NCBI GenBank assembly: GCA_037367405.1 | Contig: JAZKJV010007258.1 | Span: forward strand, 186,001 to 250,000 | Source of the DNA: Ottelia alismoides | Taxonomy: Eukaryota; Streptophyta; Magnoliopsida; Alismatales; Hydrocharitaceae | DNA: 64,000 nt | Reading direction: 5' to 3' | Part shown: positions 45,023 through 55,312 of the stretch, piece after piece | Position numbering within the stretch: the stretch's first letter is position 1 | Layout: each line of letters begins with the position of its first letter | Translations under genes and position numbers: made by a program | Notes under the pieces: model-generated | Told to the model about the DNA's origin: nothing | The model's database searches: none | What the model saw: the letters and a program-made list of their open reading frames with translations, nothing else

Positions 45023-48000
45023 TGACGAACCGCAAAATCGGTCCTTTAATAGAGTGTTTTAAGCACTCGGAAACATCATCGTAGTCGGGCCGATTTTGGT
45101 CATCAAAAGATCAACTCATTTAAATATATGTAATAATAGATCAAAATGAGATGATCGTAATTTATTTTGCTTGGCAAGATACCAAGGTCGAACTCAGGGA
45201 CACGAGCCTCTCTCGTATTAATCAGATTTAAGTCTATTTAATTAAGTGTTGAGTTAGAGGCATATAGGTCAAGATCATGCAAAGACACTACAAGAACCAT
45301 GCATTAAAATAAACATGCATTTTTTTAAATCATTTTTATCATGCAAGTAATTGCAATGCGATGCAATAGAGATATGCCCTAGGTAGAAAATAATGAGCAA
45401 AATAGTCAATAAGTCAATTCCATATTTAATTAATGTGATGAACTCAATTCGAACAAGGCATAGATTAAGTGACACATAGCTATCAAAATAATACATCAAA
45501 ATTCATTGTGTCCAAAACAACAAATTAAGCATGCCATTAGAAAGATCATCAAACCAGCATTAAAATGAGACTGAAATCAACTAAAACAGAGGTACGGTGC
45601 TCAAGATATGCATAAAAGAAGCCAGGGGCATAAATGCAATAAAAACATGAAAAGATAATTGCAAACAGATCCCTGGGAGGGGCCTAAATGTAATAAAAAT
45701 AAATTGCGGGGCCTTCCCTGTAATTAAACCATATGCGCGGGGGCATATTTGCAATTATTTAAACCCGCAAGGGTATAAATGCAAATATCCCCAGACGCGC
45801 AGGTGTTGCACGTGCGTCCGGACCTTTTTGCAAATCTGGAGAAGATACGGGCGTCTCTGCAAAATTCCCAGATAGCACGTGCACAGCACGTGCTATCCAG
45901 GCTTGGATTCAGGGTTGGAGTCGGCAGAGGGTCGGACTGCTTCGGCGTAGCTTTGGATGTTGGCTCGGACTCACTGCAGGCTCGGAGGTGGTTCGAACAT
46001 CCAAGCCTGGAGGCTCAGAAGTGAGGCTCGGTGGCGCTCTGGTGATGACATGTGGCCGAAGATGAACCCTCTGATCACAAGGATCGAAGGGCTCTGAAGA
46101 TCGTATGCGTGGCTGCTCCTGAACCATCAGATCTTTGAGGATCCGATGGCTCCTGTACGTCACTTCTTGCGGGCGACGTGGCCGATTTGTGACCGTTGGA
46201 TGAACACCGGTGAGATGCATCCAACGGTCACTGCTCCTCCATCGTCCTCCTTCAGCTGACGGTGGGTTTAGATCTCAGGCGAGGTAGCTCTGGCTCCGCC
46301 GCTCCGTCCTGGACACGGTGGTGCTCGCCCGATGCTCCTGAAGGATCGTCGATGAAGAAGGGAGCTCGGGCGAGGTGATGGATCTCCTCGCGTGACCCAT
46401 CGAGGCGAGGACGACGACTGCAAGGTCGATGAAGTAAGCTCCGACAGAGCTCCGACCATTGAAGGCTCGTGAAGACCTACAGTGTTAGGGCAAATAGCCG
46501 AAGCAGATGATGTGCGTGCGTGCGACGTGGAGTGAAGTGGGAGCTCAACGGGGACGAAGAACATGGGGAGCTCGGAGCTCTTCCGCCGTGGATGGCGGAG
46601 GAGGTTGGTGACGGCGGTCTGAGGCTGCGAAGGATAGAGAAGATGGTCGAGGGTAGCGCGTGTAAGGGGGAACGAAGGGGAAGATAAGGGAGTGGTCATG
46701 GAGGGTGAAAACGGCCGGAGATGCCTGATTAAATCAACGAAATTAAACAAAAAATCAAAATAGGAAGAGGGAGCTTACCTGGCGATTGGGCGGAGTGGGG
46801 CCTATGCTCGAGGTCATTGGAGGACCTCGGGGTCATCGCTGAACTCCCCCGGCTACGGGGAGCAGCTTGGCGGAGACGGGGCTCCGCAGGCCTTGCCTAC
46901 CATGGCCAGGGGTCGTCACCGGGGCGTACCTTTGTCTTCGTGCTCCTAGCCGCCCCCTCGCTGTCACCGGGCGACGGGGACTCACTGGGAGGATTCCCAC
47001 GTACAAGTGGACGTCGGTTATCGGAGGGGGGAAGGGCGTATTTGAAGGTTGGAAGTTGCGGAAGAACGTGATGAAGACGTGGGTTTCGAGGGAAATTTGG
47101 GAGGACTGGAGAGGCTGTCGCGGGTCATGGAGCGACCCGCGAGGTAGAAGGAAGACTGGGGAATGTCGTGCGGTGGTTAGCGAAGGAAGAGTGGGTCGGA
47201 AAAGTCGGCGATAATGGGAAAGGGGAGAAGGTCTCGCGCTGTGGAGAACGTGGAGTGAGTGGGCTGACCGAGGTAGACAATGGCTGTCGGCCGTTGGATC
47301 TGGAGATCCATCGGCTGACAATTAGGCGCTAAGCGACGGGTGAGATTAGATCTGAAGTGACGTGAACGACGGGCGGTGATTGCGCCGCGTGTCGAGAGGG
47401 AGATAAAGCGCGATTTAACGGATGTGATGAGAAGTGGGGAGTGATCGAACGGCAGAGAAATATAAGTGACTCGATCGGCTAAGATAGAGGGACGGGAGCG
47501 CGATCGGACGGCATCAGTCGCGCCACGTGGCAAGTTCTGGTGCAGGCGCTTAAGTGCGGTGTGGATTAAGGGCAAGGAAGATCGGACGGTTGAGGACAAT
47601 GGCACGTGTGGAGAAGACTTAGCCGTTGGATCAAGAAAGGATCCAACGGTCCTGGTCAAGGGCGAATAGGACAAGGGGAGCCGGGCCACGTGGCGCCCCC
47701 AAAATGGGCCACGTGGCCCAATCAGATTATTGCGAAAGTATTTTTGATTTTTGGAGGTTAATTTGGCCGAATTTGAGAAAACTCAAAACATGAAAGTTGT
47801 AGATCTTGATGAGATCTACAAGTTTCATGTTGACCAAAACTGGAAATGAGACCAAACAAAGACCCGAAATATTTTTGAGGGTATTTTTAAGTCTAAAAAT
47901 ACCACGATTTTTGTTTTGTCATTTTTTTTGTGGTTTTTAATTTAATAAGGACTCTGTTAATTACAGGACATTAACTGGGTTTTATTGATAAAACTTTAAG

Positions 48001-48049
48001 CAAGGGGGTTAATTATAGAAAATAAAGATGATGAAACTGAGGTTCATCA
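45023..48049 (-). repeat. Element G: 3' LTR (3,027 bp)
   Basis: Minus strand starts TGATGAACCTCAGTTTCATC at 48,049 and ends ...TTTGCGGTTCGTCA at 45,023. Near the U5 end CCTGAGTTCGACCTTGGTAT and GCCAAGCAAAATAAATTACG (45,200-45,155). AT-rich U5 to ~45,790, GC-rich 45,790-47,720, AT-rich U3 to 48,049. Contains palindromes at 46,191-46,229, 47,291-47,314, 47,623-47,649 and 47,787-47,831. Candidate TATA on minus (CTTATATTT) near 47,458-47,466. The many open frames of 60-170 codons in the GC-rich part occur on both strands and are not genes. Confidence 0.92.
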
Positions 48050-48062
48050 CCCCCCTATACTT
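48050..48062 (-). other. Element G: polypurine tract
   Basis: Minus strand AAGTATAGGGGGG immediately before the 3' LTR start TGATGAAC. Confidence 0.85.
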
Positions 48063-51000
48063 AAACTATGCTCGTCCTCGAGCATCAAAAAGAATGACTA
48101 AGTTGGATTAACACCCTTGTGCATGTGAATACAGGATCCAATCTGATCAAGTCGACTCAACATTAGAGATACAAAATTCTAGAGTTCAACCCAGCCTTAA
48201 TCAAGAGGCTTCCAATTCCTCTACTTCTCTAGACTCTCTCTGATGTACATATAAACTAAAGGATATAAAGTTTAGTGTTGACTGCAATTCTGAGAGTAGA
48301 GTCAATTCGTCACCCAAAATCTTGGTCCGAGAAAATCTCCTAAGGACCCAATCCTCAACACTAGGGAATAAATCCAATCTTGCATTCAGTCCACCGTCTC
48401 CTTAGTTGTCAGACTTAGAAAATGTAGATGGCAGGCCAGAAATGGAGGGCATGGGATTGTGTCAATTCTTCTCTCCCTCTCATTGGAACAAGGATTCTCT
48501 CTAGTGCCTTTTACGCAACACATTTTTTTTGGTTGTTGATCAGTGCGTCCGTCAAGAGAAGTTGGAGCCGTCTGCACTTGTTTTCCTGGGAGTACACCGG
48601 GGTGTGTCTCTTTTGAGTACCTATTGTACCTTCGACACCCAGACTTGTAGCATTTACGATGCAGAGCCCTTTTTTGGTGCAAGCCCGACTCCTGGTCCTA
48701 ATAGCGGTGGTCCAAGTGGACACTTTGAAATGGTTGGGAGCGCTCGCCTTTGGTGGAAGCTCTTTGATATTTGACTTTGTGGAATGAGAGCTTTTCTTTG
48801 AATTTCATTGATTTGTATAATTTGTGGCTAGCTCCACTGCTTTTACCAAGAGTTGGCGCACACTGATAAACAAATTTTTTATTTTTTCACACCCAGACAC
48901 TTAGGTTAATAACAAGAAATTAGTATAAGATCCAAGTTCTCATACTGGCTAAATTGCTGACACTCAGGTTTCCTGAAGCTTTCAAAGACTTTATCCCATC
49001 CTCGAGCATCATTAGATCAAATCCAGACTCAAATCCCTCATCCCAATCCCTCAGGTGAAGAGTCAACTCATCTCAATCAAAACCGCAGTCGTGCATGTGT
49101 TGTGCTGATCATATTCTTTATGTCTGAGACTAAGCATGGAATATAGCATGCAAATCTAGAGACCTAGGGGAATGTGGATGATTAAGTCGAAGACCCTGAT
49201 GGCTAAGTCTGGTTAATCCTAAAATCTCAAAGACCTCAAAAAGTTAAGTCTCCTTGACCAATTCAGATCCTGGGTGAAAGTGTAAGTGTAGAGGACTAAT
49301 CCAACTTCTTCATTCAAAAACAAGACACATTTTTTTTTGAACTTCAAGAGATATTTGAACTCCCTAAACTCAATTGAGCATCTGCGATTCAGCCAGTATC
49401 GATGTAAGTACAGGCCGAAGCCCGTTGCTTGAGGACGGGGCCTTACGCGATGTCCTTTGAACCATCCAATCTGCTAAAGGAGAACCCTCACTGAATGCGG
49501 CTTACTTAATTGAGCTTAGTAGTCACTAACGGCTCCTAAAGGGCTTTGCGGTTTTTCTCATTTTTATGGATTTTAATAAAAGTTAAAACACAAGTTAGAC
49601 TCAACTTTCCTTGAAAAGAGAAGGCGATTTTTCAAAACCATGTCACACAAATAAAAAGTTATTTCAAAACATTTTCAAAAATCATTTTCGATTTTTTATA
49701 AAAATAGCGTAACATAATATCGAAAAGCCGCGAAATCATTTGAGTTCTCTTAGTTCAAAGAATTTTACCTTAGCCAAAAAGTTTTTAATTTTTCAAAATT
49801 TTCAGATTATAGCTAAAGTAAATATAAGGTATATACGATATACCCCCCTATACGTAGACTTTGCTATGTCCTCATAGCACTAGATGTTACAGGTACATAG
49901 GTCCATTTAAGTATATAGGAATATACGGGAGCTAAGAGGGGCTCCCCCTATACTTAGGTTAGAAATAACCTAAGTATAAAGGCAAGAAAAGAAGAGTAGA
50001 GAAAATCATGGGGACTTGGGTCCCCCCTATACTTAGGCTGAGATTAGCCTAAGTATAAAGATGGGAATTGATGTTGGGAGGGACCCAAGGTGCACGAAGA
50101 AGGGGGATGGATATACAAGGGAGAGGATGAATCTTCGGAGATGAAATGGAGGGACTAAGGTTCTGGGGTGTGTGTCGCAACAAACATGGCTCAATCAAGC
50201 AAGCAAACCCTTAGGTTCACCAACTCACACATGAAACCAACCAAGGTTGGTTGATTATCTTGTCGGTTTTATTGGTGATAAAACGTTAGATAATTACGCG
50301 GAGAAAAATGTGAAATAAAAACCAACGCGTAACCGAGGGTGTTGCTCTCCCAAAACCGATTTTTACTCCATTTTTTTGGTTGACTTGCAATTAACAGTCC
50401 CAATTTTATTTTTAGGTTATCACTGAATTAAGGTTAGCACATCAATCAGAAAATCATCGTCTACCGTTCATTTCATTTTCCATTAATCCTAGGTGATCAA
50501 GCTAGGAAATGAAAGCCGAGAAAAACATGTATTCGATAAAAAAACGTGATTTAGGCTAAGCGAGAAATCATGCAGTGATTTGACGATAAATCCGTGAAAA
50601 AAACTAGGGTTGTTTTGAGAACCAAAATCAATGTATGCAAGTCGAAAAAAGCCGCACCTAATCATGCATCTATTAGCGGTAATTGATTTTCATTAATATT
50701 AGCTAAGTGATGCGAGATTATGTGCGTATATCATTTAGTGTGTCCCACCTACGATCAAGCACATAAAAATATGAAAAATAAAATGAGCTTGGAGAGCCGC
50801 GTGCCTATCCTAGGTCGACACTCAAGAGGGGATGATCCCCACACAACCACATTCGTTCGATTACACACGCGAGTCTTCGATCGAAGACCGCTGTAAAAGA
50901 CGAATTATTATAAAAATAAAATGCAACACATTTTTTTTCTTTCTTTCCGATTTACTCCAAGCATGTTTTGCGGCTCCTCGCATTGGGAAGCGTCCTGCTC

Positions 51001-51164
51001 CTCGCCTCCTTGATCCATCAAGGGCCCTGCCACAAAAACAATGGTTAGAGATCAAAATAAGAAAGAAAATTTTTGAATGCAAAAAAAAGATGAACAAATT
51101 GACCTATAAAAGAAACATGAAATTAAATAAACAAAATTCCAAAAAATAAAAGAAATGAGCCGTG
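48063..51164 (-). other. Element G: internal region without gag-pol
   Basis: From PBS to PPT: leader-like sequence (51,164-50,160) including GTGTGAGTTGGTGAACC near 50,230 (E 38,266); hairpin array (50,062-49,829); a block at 49,480-49,385 matching E's leader (38,028-38,140); then 3' UTR sequence (49,300-48,063) with the GGTCTTTGAG and GTCTTCGACTTAAT stretches seen in other 3' UTRs. The segment 48,380-48,780 has frames of up to 98 codons that match nothing I know. The region corresponding to the ORF of C and E is absent. Confidence 0.7.
49829..50062 (-). repeat. Element G: array of PPT-like hairpins
   Basis: Three units: CCCCCCTATACGTAGACTTT (49,843); CCCCCTATACTTAGG with TTAGAAATAA loop and CCTAAGTATA (49,943-49,978); CCCCCCTATACTTAGGCTG then AGCCTAAGTATA (50,022-50,056). 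Minus strand gives CCTAAGTATAGGGGGG for the last two. Confidence 0.8.
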
Positions 51165-51182
51165 TCCCCGGCAACGGCGCCA
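51165..51182 (-). other. Element G: tRNA-Asp primer-binding site
   Basis: Minus strand TGGCGCCGTTGCCGGGGA, an exact copy of the PBS in E. Confidence 0.93.
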
Positions 51183-51184
51183 TT

Positions 51185-54100
51185 TAACGAACCGCAAAAT
51201 CGACCCTTTAATAGAGTGTTTTTAGCACTCGGAAACATCATCGTAGTCAGGCCGATTTTGGTCATCAAAAGATCAACTCATTTAAATATATGTAATAATA
51301 GATCAAAATGAGATGATCGTAATTTATTTTGCTTTGCAAGATACCAAGGTCGAACTCAGGGACACGAGCCTCTCTCGTATTAATCGAATTTAAGTCTATT
51401 TAATTAAGTGTTGAGTTAGAGGCATATAGGTCAAGATCACAAAGACACTACAAGAACCATGCATTAAAATAAACATGCATTTTTTTAATCATTTTTATCA
51501 TGCAAGTAAATGCAATGCGATGCAATGGAGATATGCCCTAGGTAGAAAATAATGAGCAAAATAGTCAACAAGTCAATTCCAGATTTAATTAAGGTGATGA
51601 ACTCAATTCGAACAAGGCATAGATTAAGTGACACATAGCTATCAAAATAATACATCAAAATTCATTGTGTCCAAAACAACAAATTAAGCATGCCATTAGA
51701 AAGATCATCAAACCAGCTTTAAAATGAGACTGAAATCAACTAAAACAGAGGTACGGTGCTCAAGATATGCATAAAAGAAGCCAGGGGCATAAATGCAATA
51801 AAAACATGAAAAGATAATTGCAAACAGATCCCTGGGAGGGGCCTAAATGTAATAAAAATAAATTGCGGGGCCTTCCCTGTAATTAAACCATACGTGCGGG
51901 GGCATATTTGCAATTATTTAAACCCGCAAGGGTATAAATGCAAATATCCCCAGGCGCGCAGGTGCTGCACGTGCGTCAGGACCTTTTTGCTAATCTGGAG
52001 AAGATACGGCCGTCTCTGCGAAATTCCCAGATAGCACGTGCGCAGCACGTGCTATCCAGGCTTGGATTCAGGCTTGGAGTCGGCAGAGGGTCGGACTGCT
52101 TCGGCGTAGCTTCGGACGTTGGCTCGGACTCACTGCATGCTCGGAGGTGGTTCGAACATCCAAGCCTGGAGGCTCGGAAGTGAGGCTCGGTGGCGCTCTG
52201 GTGATGACACGTGGCCGAAGATGAACCCTCTGATCACAAGAATCGAAGGGCTCTGAAGATCGTATGCGTGGCTGCTCCTGAACCATCAGATCGTTGAGGA
52301 TCCGATGGCTCCTGTACGTGACTTCTCGCGGGCGACGTGGCCGATTTGTGACCGTTGGATGAACATCGGTGAGATGCATCCAACGGTCACTGCTCCTCCA
52401 TCGTCCTCCTTCAGCTGACGGCGGGTTTAGATCTCAGGCGAGGTAGCTCTGGCTCCGCCACTCCGTCCTGGACACGGTGGTGCTCGCCCGATGCTCCTGA
52501 AGGATCGTCGATGAAGAAGGGAGCTCAGGCGAGGTGATGGATCTCCTGGCGTGACCCATCGAGGCGAGGAGGACGACTGCAAGGTCGATGAAGTAAGCTC
52601 CGGCAGAGCTCCGACCATTGAAGGCTCGTGAAGACCTGCAGTGTTAGGCCAAATTGCCGAAGCAGATGATGTGCGTGCGTGCGACGTGGAGTGAAGTGGG
52701 AGCTCAACGGGGACGAAGAACATGGGGAGCTCGGAGCTCCTCCGCCGTGGATGGCGGAGGAGGTGGGTGACAGCGGTCTGAGGCTGCGAAGGATAGAGAA
52801 GATTGTCGAGGGTAGCGCGTGTAAGGGGGAATGAAGGGGAAGCTAAGGGAGTGGTCATCGGAGGGTGAAAACGGCCGGAGATGCCTGATTAAATCAACGA
52901 AATTAAACACAAAATCAAAAGAGGAAGAGGGAGCTTACCTGGCGATTGGGCGGAGCGGGGCTTGTGCTCGAGGTCATCGGAGGACCTCGGCGTCATCGCT
53001 GAACTCCCCCGGCTACGGGGAGCAGCTTGGCGGAGACGGAGCTCCGCAGGCCTGGCCTACCATGGCCAGGGGTCGTCACCGGGGCATACCTTCGTCTTCG
53101 CGCTCCTAGCCGCCCCCTCGCTATCACCGGGGGGAGGGGACTCGCTGGGAGGTTTCCCACGTACAGGTGGACGCCGGTTATCGGAGGGGGGAAGGGCGTA
53201 TTTGAAGGTTGGAAGTGGCGGAAGAACGTGATGAAGACGTGGGTTTCGAGGGAAATTTGGGAGGACTGAAGAGGCTGTCGCGGGTCGTGGAGCGACGCGC
53301 GAGGTAGAAGGAAGACTGGGGAATGTCGTGCGGTGGTTAGCGAAGGAAGAGTGGGTCGGAAGAGTCGGCGATAATGGGAAAGGGGAGAAGGTCTCGCATA
53401 GTGGAGAACGTGGAGTGAGTGGGCTGACCGAGGTAGACGATGGCTGTCGGCCGTTGGATCTGGAGATCCAACGGCTGACAATTAGGCGCTAAGCGACGGG
53501 TGAGATTAGATCTGAAGTGACGCGAACGACGGGCGGTGATTGCGCCACATGTCGAGAAAGAGATAAAGCGCGATTCAACGGATGTGATGAGAAGTGGGGA
53601 TTGATTGAACGGCAGAGAAATATAAGTGACTCGATCGGCTAAGATAGAGGGACGGGGGCACGATCGGACGGCATCAGTCGCGCCACGTGGCAAGTTCTGG
53701 TGCAGGCGCTTAAGTGCGGTGTGGATTAAGGGCAAGGAAGATCGGACGGTTGAGGACAATGGCGCGCGTGGAGAAGACTTAGCCGTTGGATCAAGAAAGG
53801 ATCCAACGGTCCTGGTCAAGGGCGGATAGGACAAGGGGAGCCGGGCCACGTGGCGCCCCCAGAAAGGGCCACGTGGCCCAATCAGATTATTGCGAAAGTA
53901 TTTTTGATTTTTGGAGGTTAATTTGGCCGAATTTGAGAAAACGCAAAACATGAAAGTTGTAGATCTTGACGAGATCTACAAGTTTCATGTTGACCAAAAC
54001 TGGAAATGAGATCAAACAAAGACCCGGAATATTTTTGAGGGTATTTTTAAGTCTAAAAATACCACGATTTTTGTTTTGTCATTTTTTTTGTGGTTTTTAA

Positions 54101-54209
54101 TTTAATAAGGACTCTGTTAATTACAGGACATTAACTGGGTTTTATTGACAAAACTTTAAGCAAGGGGGTTAATTATAGAAAATAAAGATGATGAAACTGA
54201 GGTTCATCA
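51185..54209 (-). repeat. Element G: 5' LTR (3,025 bp)
   Basis: Near-identical direct repeat of 45,023-48,049. The terminal CA is TA here (TAACGAACC on +, against TGACGAACC in the other LTR). TATA candidate on minus near 53,618-53,626. Same palindromes at 52,350-52,388 and 53,451-53,474 (the latter perfect here, with one mismatch in the 3' LTR). The open frame of 204 codons at 53,337-53,951 overlaps the promoter region and has no known relative. Confidence 0.92.
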
Positions 54210-54214
54210 GTGGC
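54210..54214. repeat. Target-site duplication of element G (right)
   Basis: GTGGC, identical to 45,018-45,022. Confidence 0.9.
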
Positions 54215-55292
54215 TGAAGTTGAGATAACGTGGGAGGTAGAAAAAAACGTGAATAGATCGAGATGTGAATTGAAAAATCGAGTCGGTGGCAGATCAAATC
54301 GTGATGGATTCTAAGATCTAGATTTTAAAAAAATGAGGATTAAATAAAAAGGTGAAAATTAAAACTAAGATTAACCTAACATAAAAATAAGAGAAGAAAA
54401 ATGTGGATCTCTCCTTAGGAGCGGAAAATACCGTGATCGCCTCGATAAAGGCTGACTCGCTGTCACCGGATGGCTCGGAGGCTAGGCACTTCTCTGCGAC
54501 AAGATATGTCTTGGAGAAAAGGCTCCTCTCACCAAAGATTGACCCAATTGAAATGATGGAGAAGGAGCCATATAAATAGAAAAGATAGGAATTGAGATTT
54601 GAATTTTTTGATTTTTTGGATGAAGAAAAGAGAGAAAAATTGAAATGAGATAAAGTTAAGAAAGATATTAATGTTAAAATTATTTACAAAAATTAATTTT
54701 TTTGTATTTTCGTCACTTAATTAAATTGAATAAAAAATGCTAATTTTAAATTTTTTGTGGTGGTTATTTAAGAATAGCAACTATATACATCTACTACATA
54801 CATGCGGCACATTATATACATAGTCAAATAAGAAAATTAGATTTTTTTATTTTTTTTTCTATTTTTTCTTTTAAATAATTATTAGAAATATTATAAATAT
54901 TTACAAATACAATATGCACAAATAAATGGTGAAATTGCACAAACCACCCCAGGAAACAAACTTTTCACCTGTAACTCCAAAAATTATGAAATCACAGCCA
55001 TTTTTGAAGATAATTTAATTTAGAATACAATGGTAGTGTGTTTGGTTCAATTTGCGTTCATATGGTGTCGGAATTGATCTTTTAATTATTGCTTAGTGGC
55101 TTTTCCCAAGTGTGGTTGCTTTTATTCTGTACATGATTTGATTGTGTAATTATTTTTATTGTCTAGGACACATTTTTATTTACAACTTTTGTTTTAAAAT
55201 TTATTTGATTTGAGGTCAATTTATGTACGAATAAAATAGTGTGGTATACAGATATACATAACACACAATTTTTTTAGATTTTCTGAATAAGG
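54210..55292 (-). repeat. Element F: 3' LTR, right part
   Basis: Continuation of 43,974-45,022 beyond G. GC-richer 54,400-54,580, then AT-rich U3. An ATATAAATAG/CTATTTATAT site near 54,570 may be the promoter TATA. The outer end lies next to the PPT at 55,293 but has no clear TG terminus. Confidence 0.6.
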
Positions 55293-55312
55293 ACCCTATC
55301 TCCCCCTACTTT
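55293..55312 (-). other. Element F: polypurine tract
   Basis: Minus strand AAAGTAGGGGGAGATAGGGT, the counterpart of D's tract at 24,310-24,327. Confidence 0.7.

Larger units (their letters stand above)
45023..54209 (-). mobile_element. Element G: complete LARD-like non-autonomous LTR element
   Basis: 9,187 bp on the minus strand: 5' LTR 54,209-51,185, PBS 51,182-51,165, internal region 51,164-48,063, PPT 48,062-48,050, 3' LTR 48,049-45,023, flanked by a perfect 5-bp duplication. The two LTRs look about 96-98% identical in the parts compared, so it is the youngest insertion here. The internal region has no recognisable gag, protease, RT or integrase. Very long LTRs with a non-coding interior fit the LARD class (large retrotransposon derivatives). 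Mobilisation must have used proteins of another element. Confidence 0.9.

Noticed and set aside
46268..46750. Open frame of 160 codons (and its copy at 52,427-52,858)
   Set aside because: Same LTR region of G; a by-product of GC-rich sequence with few stops.
48386..48774. Frames of 62-98 codons in the interior of G
   Set aside because: Overlapping on both strands, no relatives in C, E, D or F, and no motif; too weak to call a gene.
53337..53951. Open frame of 204 codons on the minus strand (and a 170-codon counterpart at 47,177-47,689)
   Set aside because: Lies in the GC-rich promoter part of both LTRs of G. It differs in length between the copies, overlaps frames on the other strand and has no recognisable domain.
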